Shown here in pieces: positions 18,938 through 28,282 of a stretch of 64,000 bases of DNA. The stretch's first letter is position 1, and each line of letters begins with the position of its first letter. The notes below the pieces were generated by a model that was not told where the DNA came from, did not search any database, and was given only the letters and a program-made list of their open reading frames with translations. A program made the position numbers and the translations under genes. Origin of the DNA: Pseudomonas sp. Ga0074129 (GTDB lineage Bacteria > Pseudomonadota > Gammaproteobacteria > Pseudomonadales > Pseudomonadaceae). The DNA lies in assembly GCA_001465025.1 (NCBI GenBank), contig LNDO01000057.1, positions 104,208 through 168,207 on the forward strand, in the 5' to 3' direction.

Positions 18938-19237
18938 TCAGCCCATTGAAATAATGGCTAGACCAATAGCTTGGCGGCCATCATCCATGGTGTTGACACG
19001 AACCACTTCAGCTTGTGCATCAAGCCCGCGCAATTCGTTGTGATCTGACGCGATGTGAATGCGAACCTTGTCACCCATTGCAACTGAGCTTTGCGCTTCC
19101 AGTTGCATGCCGGTGCTGGAGAGGTCGAGGCACAATGCAGGTATCTCAAGCCCGTTGTGATGCAGGGTAACGGGTGCCTCTAGCCGCATGCGGATGTAAT
19201 CGCGTTTTTCGCTGTAAGCACGATCATTTTGGCTCAT
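18938..19237 (-). CDS. PilZ domain protein (likely c-di-GMP receptor)
   Basis: A stand-alone 99-residue PilZ domain. The c-di-GMP motif RxxxR is present (KRDYIRMRL) and the second motif DxSxxG appears as DLSSTG, so ligand binding is plausible. The start is ATG 19237, with GAGGAA nine bases before it; a GTG two codons earlier overlaps that site. It probably links c-di-GMP level to an unknown output. It sits between mlaA and rssB, in the same order as in P. aeruginosa. Confidence 0.85.
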   Translation of the reverse strand: MSQNDRAYSEKRDYIRMRLEAPVTLHHNGLEIPALCLDLSSTGMQLEAQSSVAMGDKVRIHIASDHNELRGLDAQAEVVRVNTMDDGRQAIGLAIISMG

Positions 19238-19455
19238 GGGCACTTTCCTCTTGTTATGGGGGTTGTCCTAACGCTCTTATAACCCTGGCCGATTTGAGGT
19301 GTAAAGGCATGTTGCGACGACCGGCGCACGCTTGAATCACGTAACGGATGGGAGTACCGTCTTGGCCATAATTAAGTCGCGTTCGCGCGTACAGCATGCC
19401 CACACGCTGACGCACTAAGCCAACCCACACCCGGCGTAGTTTGCCTGGAAATCTC

Positions 19456-20640
19456 ATGCACAATACCAGTGCCACGCTTCTGATAATCGATGACGATGAT
19501 GTAGTGCGCGCAAGCCTTGCTGCCTACCTAGAAGACAGCGGCTTTCAGGTGCTGCAAGCGAGTAACGGCCTGCAAGGGCTTGAGGTGTTTGAGGCTCAAT
19601 CGCCAGATCTTGTCATCTGCGATCTACGCATGCCTCAGGTCGATGGGCTTGAGCTTATTCGCCGAATCAACGCCTTGCAGGTTGAGACGCCCGTTATCGT
19701 GGTTTCCGGTGCAGGGGTGATGAGTGACGCGGTCGAGGCGCTTCGTTTGGGGGCCGCCGATTACTTAATCAAGCCTTTGGTAGACCTTGCCGTATTAGAG
19801 CATTCGGTTCGCCGTGCCTTGGATCGATTCAGGTTGCGTCTGGAAAATCAGCGTTATCGCGACGAGTTGGAGTCAACCAACCGCGAACTCCAAGCCAGCT
19901 TGCATCTGCTTCAGGAAGACCAGAACGCAGGTCGTCAGGTGCAGATGAATATGCTGCCTGTGACGCCCTGGCAGGCGGATGATTTACATTTTTCGCACAA
20001 AATTATTCCCTCGTTGTATCTCTCTGGCGATTTTGTCGACTATTTCCGTGTTGATGAGACGCGCATAGCGTTCTACTTGGCCGATGTATCGGGTCATGGT
20101 GCGTCGTCAGCCTTCATCACGGTTTTACTGAAGTTTATGACCACCCGGCTGCTCTATGAGTCGCGGCGTTTAGACAGCTTGCCAGAATTCAGACCCTCTC
20201 AGGTCCTTGCCCACATCAACCGCGGCTTGATCAATTGCAAGTTGGGTAAACACGTCACCATGCTGGGTGGGGTGATTGATCAGGCTAACAACCGGCTGAC
20301 CTACAGTGTTGGCGGCCATCTGCCGCTGCCGATTTTGTATAGCGAAGGGCAGGCACACTACCTTGAAGGGCGTGGCCTTCCAGTCGGTTTGTTTGTTGAG
20401 GCCGAGTACAAAGACCATCAACTCGAACTACCTAGTGCCTTTAGTCTGACCTTGCTATCCGATGGCATTCTCGATCTGCTGTCAGGCGATACCCTCAAGG
20501 AAAAAGAAGCGCTTCTGCCGCAATTGGTGGTTGAGGCGGGGGGAACGTTAGACGGTTTACGCAAGGCGTTTGGGCTGGCCAATCTGGGCGATATGCCGGA
20601 TGATATCGCCTTGCTGGTGTTGAGCAGGAACCTTGCATGA
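19456..20640 (+). CDS. rssB: Receiver-PP2C (SpoIIE-type) response regulator RssB
   Basis: The 394-residue protein has an N-terminal receiver with phospho-acceptor Asp56 (VICDLRMPQ), a coiled linker (residues ~125-160) and a C-terminal serine phosphatase domain. SGDFVDYF and LADVSGHGASSAF are the metal-binding PP2C motifs. The domain would dephosphorylate the STAS partner encoded next. Start ATG 19456 is chosen over TTG 19441. The stop overlaps rssC as ATGA. The order rssB-rssC-tal-dusA matches Pseudomonas. Despite the name it is not the E. coli RpoS adaptor architecture. Confidence 0.88.
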   Translation: MHNTSATLLIIDDDDVVRASLAAYLEDSGFQVLQASNGLQGLEVFEAQSPDLVICDLRMPQVDGLELIRRINALQVETPVIVVSGAGVMSDAVEALRLGAADYLIKPLVDLAVLEHSVRRALDRFRLRLENQRYRDELESTNRELQASLHLLQEDQNAGRQVQMNMLPVTPWQADDLHFSHKIIPSLYLSGDFVDYFRVDETRIAFYLADVSGHGASSAFITVLLKFMTTRLLYESRRLDSLPEFRPSQVLAHINRGLINCKLGKHVTMLGGVIDQANNRLTYSVGGHLPLPILYSEGQAHYLEGRGLPVGLFVEAEYKDHQLELPSAFSLTLLSDGILDLLSGDTLKEKEALLPQLVVEAGGTLDGLRKAFGLANLGDMPDDIALLVLSRNLA

Positions 20641-21131
20641 ACCCTGGGATAAGCCCCGGTAGAATTCAGTTTGCCGAACATGACGGCACCTTCATCCTCA
20701 AATTTGTGGGGGAGGTGCGTTTAACCTTATGTTCTGCGTTGGATGCGACCATTGAAAAGATCTTCACGGCGCTGAATTTCTCGGCCATCGTGATTGACCT
20801 TACAGAAACGCGCAGTATTGATAGCACCACCCTTGGTTTGCTGGCCAAATTGTCGATTCTTTCTCGACAGAAAATTGGTCTCCTGCCAACAGTCGTGACC
20901 ACCCACGCTGACATCACGCGTTTATTGCATTCGATGGGTTTCGATCAGGTCTTTAATATCGTCGACACACCGCTGCCATGCCCCGATTGCTTAAATGATC
21001 TGCCATCGCAGGATCAGTCTGAAGAAACGGTGCGTGCCAAAGTGCTTGAAGCTCATCGCATTTTGATGGGTTTGAATGAATCCAATCGCGAAGCCTTCCA
21101 CGATCTGGTCAGTGCACTAGAGCATCATTAA
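20637..21131 (+). CDS. rssC: STAS-domain anti-sigma factor antagonist RssC
   Basis: The 164-residue protein has an N-terminal STAS domain (residues ~10-115) in which the conserved phosphorylatable serine is likely Ser63 (SIDSTTLGLL). It also has a C-terminal extension with a Cys pair (PCPDCLNDL). In partner-switching systems the unphosphorylated form binds an anti-sigma factor, and the PP2C protein restores that form. RssB is encoded immediately upstream with an ATGA overlap. The anti-sigma kinase is not in the window. Confidence 0.88.
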   Translation: MNPGISPGRIQFAEHDGTFILKFVGEVRLTLCSALDATIEKIFTALNFSAIVIDLTETRSIDSTTLGLLAKLSILSRQKIGLLPTVVTTHADITRLLHSMGFDQVFNIVDTPLPCPDCLNDLPSQDQSEETVRAKVLEAHRILMGLNESNREAFHDLVSALEHH

Positions 21132-21147
21132 ACAGCTGCGATTAAAT

Positions 21148-21176
21148 AAACGGGGCGCTCAATGAGCGCCCCGTTT
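21148..21176. terminator. Bidirectional terminator between rssC and tal
   Basis: Perfect 13-bp stem (21148-21160 with 21164-21176) around AAT, with A-run and T-run inside the arms. It is suitable for both convergent transcripts. Confidence 0.9.
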
Positions 21177-21189
21177 GCATTTGGCTGAG

Positions 21190-22107
21190 TCAAGCAAGCA
21201 ATCTTTCCAATTTTTCCTGATCGCGAGCAAACAAGCGAATGCCCTCCGCGAGCTTTTCGGTGGCCATGGCATCTTCATTCATCGCCCAGCGGAACTGGCT
21301 TTCCCCCAAGCTTTGCCGAGGCTCTCCGGCATGCCCAGGGCTCAGTTGACGCGATAACGGTTGCTCGTCCTCTGCTAGATGGTGAAGCAGGTCAGGGCTG
21401 ATAGTCAGGCGATCACAGCCCGCCAGTTGTTCGATCTGGCCGATGTTACGGAAGCTCGCGCCCATGACTACGGTCTGGTAGCCATTGGCCTTGTAATAAT
21501 TGTAGATCCGCGCCACGGACTGCACGCCGGGGTCTTCTGCGCCGACAAAGTCTCGACCTTCAGCCTTCTTGTACCAGTCATAAATACGACCGACGAAGGG
21601 CGATATTAAGAAAACACCTGCATCAGCACAGGCTTGTGCCTGAGCAAAGGCAAACAACAGGGTCAGGTTGCATTGAATGCCAGCCTTTTCCAGTTGCTCT
21701 GCAGCGCAAATACCTTCCCAGGTCGATGCGATCTTGATCAGCACACGCTCACGACCGATGCCAGCGTCTTCATACAGACCGATCAAGCGTTCGGCGCGGC
21801 GCAGGGTTGCCTGGGTGTCGAAAGACAGGCGCGCATCGACTTCGGTGGAGATGCGCCCAGGAATTATCTGGAGAATTTCACGGCCTACCGCAACACCAAA
21901 ATGATCGGTCGCTAAGCCAAGATCACCCTGACCGGCTTTAACGGCATGCTTCAGCAACTCGCTGTAGCCGGGCAGGGCAGCCGCCTTGAGCAGTAGGGAC
22001 GGATTGGTGGTGGCATCAACCGGTTTAACGCGGGCGATGGCGTCGATATCACCGGTATCGGCGACTACGGTGGTGAACTGCTTGAGTTGATCCAGCTTGG
22101 AAGTCAT
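21190..22107 (-). CDS. tal: Transaldolase
   Basis: Transaldolase moves a dihydroxyacetone unit between sugar phosphates in the non-oxidative pentose phosphate pathway. The 305-residue TIM barrel shows the family motif [12 protein letters not shown] near the N-terminus. The Schiff-base lysine is in [12 protein letters not shown]. The [23 protein letters not shown] segment is typical of class I (TalB-type) transaldolase. It lies convergent to rssC, beyond a shared terminator, and 41 bases downstream of dusA on the same strand. Confidence 0.97.
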   Translation of the reverse strand: MTSKLDQLKQFTTVVADTGDIDAIARVKPVDATTNPSLLLKAAALPGYSELLKHAVKAGQGDLGLATDHFGVAVGREILQIIPGRISTEVDARLSFDTQATLRRAERLIGLYEDAGIGRERVLIKIASTWEGICAAEQLEKAGIQCNLTLLFAFAQAQACADAGVFLISPFVGRIYDWYKKAEGRDFVGAEDPGVQSVARIYNYYKANGYQTVVMGASFRNIGQIEQLAGCDRLTISPDLLHHLAEDEQPLSRQLSPGHAGEPRQSLGESQFRWAMNEDAMATEKLAEGIRLFARDQEKLERLLA

Positions 22108-22148
22108 GACACAGCCTTGTCGTTGCAGGTATCACGACATTACCCGAG

Positions 22149-23174
22149 TCAACGACCTTGCAGCAATTGGGCGGCTTGATCAAACAGGGTCAGCGGTGCA
22201 TCTGTTTTGTGAATGTCCACCGAGAGCAGCTGGCGAAAGCGTCGCGCGCCATTAAAGCCTTGGCCAAGGCCCAGCATGTGGCGAGTGATGTGATGCATGC
22301 TGCCGCCTTCGGCAAGGTGTGCGGCGATGTAATCGCGCATGCTCTGCATGGCCTCGAAACGGCTGATTACCGCACGCGAAGAGCCAAACAACTGCTGGTC
22401 AACCTGCGCGAGTAAATAGGGGTTGTGATACGCCTCGCGGCCCAGCATCACACCATCGAAGGTCTGAAGGTGGTGCTGGCAATCATCCAGCGTTTTGATA
22501 CCGCCATTGAGGATGATCTCAAGTTCGGTAAAGTCGCGTTTAAGTTGCGCCGCCACGTCGTAGCGCAGTGGGGGTACTTCACGGTTCTCCTTGGGTGAGA
22601 GTCCTTCGAGAATGGCGATGCGTGCATGCACGGTAAAACTGCGACAGCCTGCATCGCGCACGGTGCCAACGAAGTCACACAACTCGGCATAACTGTCGCG
22701 ACCATTGATGCCGATGCGGTGCTTAACCGTAACGGGAATATCCACGGCATCCTGCATGGCTTTTACGCAGTCAGCGACCAACTGCGGATGGCCCATCAGG
22801 CAAGCGCCGATCATGTTGTTCTGCACCCGATCGCTCGGGCAGCCGACATTCAGGTTGACCTCGTTATAGCCTGCTTCTTGTGCCAGTTTGGCGCAGGCGG
22901 CTAAGTCACCTGGAACGCTACCGCCCAACTGCAAGGCCAGCGGATATTCCGCCGCGCTATGTCGCAAAAAGCGCTTAGCATCTCCGTGCAAAATGGCCCC
23001 AGTGGTGACCATTTCGGTGAAGAGGAGTGCGTGTTGAGAAAGCTGACGCAGGAAAAAACGGCAGTGGCGATCTGTCCAATCCATCATCGGCGCAACTGAG
23101 AAGCGGCGGGATATGCTATTCGTTTCTAAGACTGGATTTTCCGGGCTTTGTGCTGACATCGGCTGGGTTCTCAT
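22149..23174 (-). CDS. dusA: tRNA-dihydrouridine synthase A
   Basis: DusA reduces uridine 20/20a in the tRNA D-loop using FMN and NADPH. The 341-residue product opens with FSVAPMMDWTDRHCRFFLR. It has the catalytic cysteine in NVGCPSDRVQ and the FMN-binding LNGGIKT and VMLGREAYHNPYL segments. The start is not firmly decided: ATG 23174 and ATG 23159 are both possible and neither has a clear ribosome-binding site. The neighbouring tal is probably co-transcribed. Confidence 0.95.
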   Translation of the reverse strand: MRTQPMSAQSPENPVLETNSISRRFSVAPMMDWTDRHCRFFLRQLSQHALLFTEMVTTGAILHGDAKRFLRHSAAEYPLALQLGGSVPGDLAACAKLAQEAGYNEVNLNVGCPSDRVQNNMIGACLMGHPQLVADCVKAMQDAVDIPVTVKHRIGINGRDSYAELCDFVGTVRDAGCRSFTVHARIAILEGLSPKENREVPPLRYDVAAQLKRDFTELEIILNGGIKTLDDCQHHLQTFDGVMLGREAYHNPYLLAQVDQQLFGSSRAVISRFEAMQSMRDYIAAHLAEGGSMHHITRHMLGLGQGFNGARRFRQLLSVDIHKTDAPLTLFDQAAQLLQGR

Positions 23175-23750
23175 GCATTTCAGGTTGTCACGGTTTGCTT
23201 ATTTTACAGAACAGCCGCTGCAGCGTAGCGGCACAGAACATCTGTGCAGCACAATCCGTGGTCACAATAACTGTCGCAAGAGCAAGGCTTAATCTGCGGT
23301 GTGCACAGAGAAATCCTCATCATGCAAAAAAAGGCCACTTTATCAGAAAAGCAAAATCTTCTGCTGCGAGTTGAAAGCCTAATCCCGGATCAAAAAAGCA
23401 AGTCAACTCTCGCATTGCCGGAGATAGTTAAGCAAAAAAGGCTTGGTGTTATTGTTATGAAGAGGGTGTGAATCGTTGGATATTACTCACTTGGCTGCTT
23501 GGAAATCCAAGTGAGTAATGGTGAAACTAATAAGTGAGGATTGGGTGAGGAAAGTTGTGTGCAAAGATCTTGACTGGGAAATGGTTTGCAGAAGTATTTT
23601 TCTAAATGGACTGGCGAAGGCTGTGCGTTTTCCAAATTTCAAATGAGCTCTTAAGTAAGGGGTCGTCAGCAGCGGGCTGTAAAGCTATATGGAATGCTAC
23701 AGAACCTAAAAGGCTGTTGGTTTCTGTGGTTATGCCTGATGTCAGTTACG
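23175..23750. other. Gene-free stretch between dusA and the GGDEF gene
   Basis: About 576 bases with only short, shadow-like frames and no recognisable RNA gene. It is more AT-rich than its surroundings. The one distinct structure is the 13-bp inverted repeat at 23482-23519. Confidence 0.5.
23482..23519. repeat. Perfect 13-bp inverted repeat
   Basis: ATTACTCACTTGG (23482-23494) and CCAAGTGAGTAAT (23507-23519) are exact complements around 12 bases. No T-run follows on either strand. It could be a dimeric operator or a hairpin in an RNA; see findings. Confidence 0.6.
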
Positions 23751-24731
23751 TTAAGCTGTTTTGCCGCAAACTGTCCGGTTGCGTCCACTGGCCTTGGCTT
23801 CGTAAAGCGCTGCATCAGCACTTTTAAGTAGCTTTTCCAAGAACTTCTCGGGTTCTTTTTCCTTCGCGGCGAAGCTAGATATACCGATGCTAACTGTGAT
23901 TTTTTTATCAGCCACAAGTTTTTCCGAGATGTTCTCGTGCACTCGCTTTGCTGTTAGCTTGGCCCCGTCTTGATCGGTATAAGGCAACCATAGGACAAAC
24001 TCCTCACCGCCAAAACGTATGGCGCTATCATGGGTGCGAACACTTTCTAACAATCGCTTTGCCAGTTCGCACAGTACGCGATCGCCTTCACTGTGTCCGA
24101 AAGTATCGTTTATCTTCTTAAAGTAGTCGATGTCAATCAGTAGCAAACTGCCTAATGAGTCTTCGCTGGCGGTGTTAAGCCACTGCTCAATACTCAGAGA
24201 AAGCGCACGCCGATTGCCCAGCGCTGTTAGAGGGTCGGTAAGGCTGAGGTGGGCAAACTGATCTGCATCAGCTCTTGCTTTTGTAGCGAACTGAGACAGT
24301 TGAGCATTGGCTTGCTCTAGTTCGGCATTGACTTTGGCAAGTTGCATTGCGGTCGCTTCGGCATGTTGCCGGGACTTAAGTAGCTCTGCTTCAAATCGCT
24401 GGCGCTCCTTGGCTACAAAAAATAGCCAGATTACGATTCTTTTTCCTTCGAGTTCACTCACGCGGGCGTTTGTCATGACGGGTATTAATTGTCCGTCGGT
24501 TGCCAGTAACTGCATATATATTTCAGTAAATTCTCCATTTTTAAGCAGCATTGGCCAGGCATAAGTCTGAAGAAAAATGCGGCTGGCAGGCGGGAAGTAG
24601 TGATCCATGCTTTCGTGGGCTTCTGATGCTATCAATGCTATAAAGTCTTTATTGGTGTGCAGTATCTGTCCATCACAGTCTGTTACTAACAAGGGGCAGG
24701 GCAAACGCTCAAGATTGAACAATGCCTTCAC
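23751..24731 (-). CDS. PAS-GGDEF diguanylate cyclase
   Basis: The 326-residue protein starts with a PAS-like sensor (PCPLLVTDCDGQILHTNKDF), followed by a coiled coil (about residues 110-155, rich in Ala, Glu and Gln) and a GGDEF domain. The active-site motif is GGEEF in RFGGEEFVLWLP. An inhibitory RxxD site (RTHD) lies exactly five residues before it, so product feedback is likely. It makes c-di-GMP. Its start lies inside the 3' end of the RsbQ-like gene (23-base overlap), so the two are translated together. No EAL domain is present. Confidence 0.9.
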   Translation of the reverse strand: MKALFNLERLPCPLLVTDCDGQILHTNKDFIALIASEAHESMDHYFPPASRIFLQTYAWPMLLKNGEFTEIYMQLLATDGQLIPVMTNARVSELEGKRIVIWLFFVAKERQRFEAELLKSRQHAEATAMQLAKVNAELEQANAQLSQFATKARADADQFAHLSLTDPLTALGNRRALSLSIEQWLNTASEDSLGSLLLIDIDYFKKINDTFGHSEGDRVLCELAKRLLESVRTHDSAIRFGGEEFVLWLPYTDQDGAKLTAKRVHENISEKLVADKKITVSIGISSFAAKEKEPEKFLEKLLKSADAALYEAKASGRNRTVCGKTA

Positions 24732-25539
24732 TCCTCGATAGATACTGCCGCACTGCTGTTGCGACCCGTTGCGGGTGACTCATGTGTGCACAATGTCCTG
24801 CAACATCCATGATGTCTAGAACGCTGCCTTGCAAATGTTCTCTTAGGTATTCCCCGACGTGTAAGGGTGCAAGGGAATCTCTGCGGTGCTGCAAAATCAA
24901 ACAGGGCGTAGTGCAGTGCGGTAAATCTTCTCGAATGTCAGAGAAAAAAGTTGTTTTGGCAAAGAGCCTCGCCATAACAGGATCGGTCGAACAGAAACTA
25001 TCGGACAGCTGCATGGTTGACGCGTTGTCGGAGTCTGAGCCAGTCACTACGGGCGCAAAGTATTGGGCCCAGCCAATGTAGTTTTGATCCATGAGTTCCA
25101 GCAAAGCATGAAGATCGGCGGGCTCAAATCCGCCCAAGTAATTTGGTGCGTCATTTAAAAAGCAAGGTGAGGGGCCCACAAGAATCATTTGTGAAAAAAT
25201 ATCAGGGCGCTTTATTGAAGCCAGAATACCGATGCTGCAACTTACCGAGTGGCCGACGAACGTGACATTGCTCGTAAGGCCCGAAGCATCACAGACCTCT
25301 ATCAGATCTTGAGCATAGCCAAGAAGTGAGCTGTAGCGGGTCGGATCAAAGGCACGAGCATCCGATTTACCGCTGCCGACGTAGTCAAATAAAATTTGTC
25401 TGTGGCTAGAGGAGAATTCTGGCGTGAGGTGCCTCCACATATCTTGGTTGCAGCCAAAGCCATGGGCGTAAAGCAATACGGGCGCATCTGGATTTATGTG
25501 TGGCAGCTGATGAACGTTGTTGCGTTGGATTACATCCAC
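24709..25539 (-). CDS. RsbQ-like alpha/beta hydrolase
   Basis: The 276-residue hydrolase resembles Bacillus RsbQ, which activates the PAS-domain phosphatase RsbP. It has LLYAHGFGCNQDMW (oxyanion region), the nucleophile elbow GHSVS with Ser98, an Asp in RRDSLAP and the histidine in GHCAHMSHP. I start it at the GTG at 25539, because AAGGAG lies six bases upstream; the ATG at 25584 has no such site. The gene overlaps the PAS-GGDEF gene by 23 bases. This suggests a hydrolase product or ligand that is sensed by the PAS domain. Confidence 0.85.
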   Translation of the reverse strand: MDVIQRNNVHQLPHINPDAPVLLYAHGFGCNQDMWRHLTPEFSSSHRQILFDYVGSGKSDARAFDPTRYSSLLGYAQDLIEVCDASGLTSNVTFVGHSVSCSIGILASIKRPDIFSQMILVGPSPCFLNDAPNYLGGFEPADLHALLELMDQNYIGWAQYFAPVVTGSDSDNASTMQLSDSFCSTDPVMARLFAKTTFFSDIREDLPHCTTPCLILQHRRDSLAPLHVGEYLREHLQGSVLDIMDVAGHCAHMSHPQRVATAVRQYLSRSEGIVQS

Positions 25540-26054
25540 TCTGCACTCCTTCGATGAAGCACTTCTGTTTTGAAAAGCAAACAATCAGCGTTGAAAGCTC
25601 TTGGAGTATAGCGCTGTTACGAGCCTGTGGTTTAGGCGAGCGCTAGGCTTATGATGCCTAAGGCCGCGTTCGCTGAGGGGATATAGAGCTGATTCGTCAT
25701 GTCAGTTGAAGCTTGGCGGTTGAATGCTCATTCGTTGGTAGTTACAGCGGGATAGTCTTTGATGCGATAGCCTTTAGTAAGGCTGAGCAGTAGCTCAGGT
25801 CTGTCGAGCGCCGTCTGCAGGCAGGTGGCTTTGCGGAGTTGTAAAAAGGGCGGCTGTCTGCGTCGCATACGATGCTTCGGGCCTATATGTTGGCCAAATC
25901 TTAGTCAGCTTTAGCAGGTTCTCATAAGTGCAGTTGCCGGCAATCCGCCCGAAAGACAATTGCTGACGAAGCAAGCAGCTGGCAGTAACTTGCGCTAGGG
26001 CTGACAGCGCTTCGCCGTTATGCTCTGCGTCACAAACAAGTCAGTGGGTGAGTG
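25540..26054. other. Gene-free stretch upstream of the C39-like lipoprotein
   Basis: About 515 bases between two divergently transcribed genes. I see no convincing frame, RNA gene or strong sigma-70 promoter pair. It presumably holds both promoters. Confidence 0.45.
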
Positions 26055-26744
26055 ATGTTTCAGTATGCGCGCGTAGTCAAGCTTGTGCCGGTTGTGCTGT
26101 TTTTCTTGCTCGTTGGGTGCGTCGGTGGCCCGCAGTTGTTGCCTGAGACCAAGCGTTTACCTGAGCGTGTCGAGTTGGCTGATGTGCCGTTTTTTCAACT
26201 CAGCGATGCTCAGGGTGGTGCTTCGGCTTTGGCGGCGTTACTCAATCATCATGGCGTGATCAGTAGCCCGGGATTGGTCGATGAGCGTATTGAAAAATTG
26301 GCCAAGGGGCAGGGCGCGCCAGCGGCCCTTGAAACCGTAGCGCGCTCTTATGATCTGCTTGTGTACCCGTTGCCAGGGCGTTTGGATGCGTTGCTGCAGC
26401 AGGTGGCTGCGGGGAACCCCGTGCTAGTCATGCAGGATCGTCTGTTTGCAGGGCCTGGGTCGCAGTTTGCGATTTTGGTGGGTTACGACCAGCGGGAGCG
26501 AACCTTGTTGTTGCGTTCAGGCAACAGTCGGCGCTGGAGTACCCGTTTTGCAAGTTTTGATGATGCGTGGGCTGGGGCGGGACGCTGGGCTGTATTGATC
26601 CAGCCGGCCAGTCAACTGCCTGCGCAACCCGTTGAGTCGACCTGGGTCCAGGCGGCGCGTGATTTGCAGCAGCAGGGACGCAGTGAGGCAGCGCAGCGAG
26701 CGTTAAGGGCAGCGCATCGGGTATGGCCTACTGCTGCGCTTTAA
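26055..26744 (+). CDS. C39-peptidase-like lipoprotein without the catalytic cysteine
   Basis: The 229-residue precursor has a lipoprotein signal (VVLFFLLVGC) and a peptidase C39-like fold (VPFFQLSDAQGGASALAALLNHHG). A later histidine-equivalent region follows (SQFAILVGYDQRERTLLLRSG), and then a short TPR-like tail (DLQQQGRSEAAQRALRAA). In active C39 enzymes the Gln is followed by a Cys-Gly-Pro-Ala motif; here it reads GGASAL, so the nucleophile is absent. It is probably a non-enzymatic envelope protein. The ATG at 26055 follows an in-frame GTG at 26052. Confidence 0.7.
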   Translation: MFQYARVVKLVPVVLFFLLVGCVGGPQLLPETKRLPERVELADVPFFQLSDAQGGASALAALLNHHGVISSPGLVDERIEKLAKGQGAPAALETVARSYDLLVYPLPGRLDALLQQVAAGNPVLVMQDRLFAGPGSQFAILVGYDQRERTLLLRSGNSRRWSTRFASFDDAWAGAGRWAVLIQPASQLPAQPVESTWVQAARDLQQQGRSEAAQRALRAAHRVWPTAAL

Positions 26745-26771
26745 TAATCATGTGTTGATGAGCCTGTACGC

Positions 26772-26797
26772 AAAACGGCACCCAAGGGTGCCGTTTT
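26772..26797. terminator. Bidirectional terminator
   Basis: AAAACGGCACCC (26772-26783) pairs exactly with GGGTGCCGTTTT (26786-26797). It is shared by the lipoprotein gene and the convergent oxidase gene. Confidence 0.9.
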
Positions 26798-26813
26798 AGT
26801 TCTGCCGGATTAG

Positions 26814-28097
26814 TTAGACGCCCAGTTTGTCGCGCAGGGTGTAGTACCACGCACCTATTGCACTGAATGGCACTTGGAACAAGCGACCGCCTGGGAATGG
26901 GTAGTGCGGCAAGTCGGCAAAGGCGTCAAAGCGCTCTGCTTGACCGCGAAGGGCTTCGGCCAGCACGCGGCCTGCCAGGTGCGTGTAGGTCACGCCGTGA
27001 CCGCTGCAGCCTTGTGAGTAGTAAATGTTGTCGCCCAGACGGCCGACTTGTGGCAGGCGCGACAGGGTCAGAAGGAAGTTGCCGGTCCACGCGTAGTCGA
27101 TCTTCACATCTTTAAGTTGCGGGAAGGCTTTGAGCATTTTCGGGCGAATAATCGCTTCAATGTTGGCCGGGTCACGTGCGCCGTAGACGACACCGCCACC
27201 GAAGATCAGACGTTTGTCGCCGGTAAGACGGTAGTAGTCCAGCAGGTAATTGCAGTCTTCAACACAATAATCTTGTGGTAGCAGGCTTTTGGCCAGCTCA
27301 TCAGAAAGAGGCTCTGTGGTGATGACCTGGGTACCGCATGGCATCGATTTAGCTGACAGTTCCGGAATCAGGTTGCCTAGGTAGGCGTTGCCAGCGACGA
27401 CCACGAATTTAGCTTTAACGCGGCCATTGGGCGTATGCACCACAGGATTCGCGCCGCGCTCAATGTGAATGGCCGGCGATTGCTCGTAAATCACCCCGCC
27501 TAGGGTTTCGACCGCTGCAGCTTCGCCCAGCGCCAGATTAAGCGGATGGATATGCCCGCCGCTCATGTCCAGCATGCCGCCAACATAAGCGTCGCTGTCT
27601 ACCACTTCGCGGATACGTTTGGCGTCCATCAGTTCGAGCTGGGTGTGGCCATAGCGTTCCCACAGTTTTTTCTGCGATTCCAGATGCTTCATGTGCTTGT
27701 GGGTGTTGGCTGCGAACACGCCGCCGTCTTTCAAGTCGCACTGGATGTTGTACTTGGCGATGCGTTCACGAATGATACGTCCGCCCTCGAAGGCCATGTC
27801 GCCGAGCAGTTTGGCCTGCTTGGGGCCGACACTGCGCTCGATGACATCAATATCGCGGCTGTAGCTGTTGACGATTTGTCCGCCGTTGCGACCTGATGCG
27901 CCGAAGCCGACTTTAGCGGCTTCAACAATGCTGACTTTAAAGCCGTGTTCCAACAGCGAGATTGCCGTCGACAGCCCGGTATAACCCGCGCCCACAATGC
28001 ACACGTCGGTTTCGACGTCGCCGTTAAGTTCGGGGCGCGGCGGTACCGGGTTGGCAGAGGCCGCATAGTAAGATTGGGGGTAAGCTGTGTGCGCCAT
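26814..28097 (-). CDS. FAD-dependent amine oxidoreductase (gamma-glutamylputrescine oxidase-like)
   Basis: The 427-residue DAO-family flavoprotein has the dinucleotide fold VCIVGAGYTGLSTAISLLEHG at residues ~33-53 and the FAD-contacting GFGASGRNGGQI. The C-terminal SQGCSGHGVTYTHLAGR is the second FAD site. This set matches PuuB/PauB-type gamma-glutamylpolyamine oxidases, which feed polyamine breakdown. A related enzyme of sarcosine-oxidase or glycine-oxidase type cannot be excluded. No glutamylpolyamine synthetase gene is adjacent, so the substrate is inferred only from family. Confidence 0.82.
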   Translation of the reverse strand: MAHTAYPQSYYAASANPVPPRPELNGDVETDVCIVGAGYTGLSTAISLLEHGFKVSIVEAAKVGFGASGRNGGQIVNSYSRDIDVIERSVGPKQAKLLGDMAFEGGRIIRERIAKYNIQCDLKDGGVFAANTHKHMKHLESQKKLWERYGHTQLELMDAKRIREVVDSDAYVGGMLDMSGGHIHPLNLALGEAAAVETLGGVIYEQSPAIHIERGANPVVHTPNGRVKAKFVVVAGNAYLGNLIPELSAKSMPCGTQVITTEPLSDELAKSLLPQDYCVEDCNYLLDYYRLTGDKRLIFGGGVVYGARDPANIEAIIRPKMLKAFPQLKDVKIDYAWTGNFLLTLSRLPQVGRLGDNIYYSQGCSGHGVTYTHLAGRVLAEALRGQAERFDAFADLPHYPFPGGRLFQVPFSAIGAWYYTLRDKLGV

Positions 28098-28241
28098 TTT
28101 GCAACCTCTGTTCTTTATTTTTTACGAATGAGCGGATGCTACCTGAGTTAAAAAAGCTCGGCTAGTGGCCTGTGCGAAATATTAAACGCCGCCTAGAACA
28201 GTAAAAATTTCAGTTATTCAGGCAGTTAGCGAAAAAATAGG

Positions 28242-28269
28242 TTGACACTTTTTTGCGCCGCCGTAGAAT
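28242..28269 (+). promoter_or_regulatory. Sigma-70 promoter for tRNA-Val
   Basis: TTGACA (28242-28247) and TAGAAT (28264-28269) are separated by 16 bases. A GC-rich stretch (GCGCACCC) follows the -10 box, as in stringently controlled stable-RNA promoters. Confidence 0.8.
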
Positions 28270-28282
28270 GCGCACCCATCGT

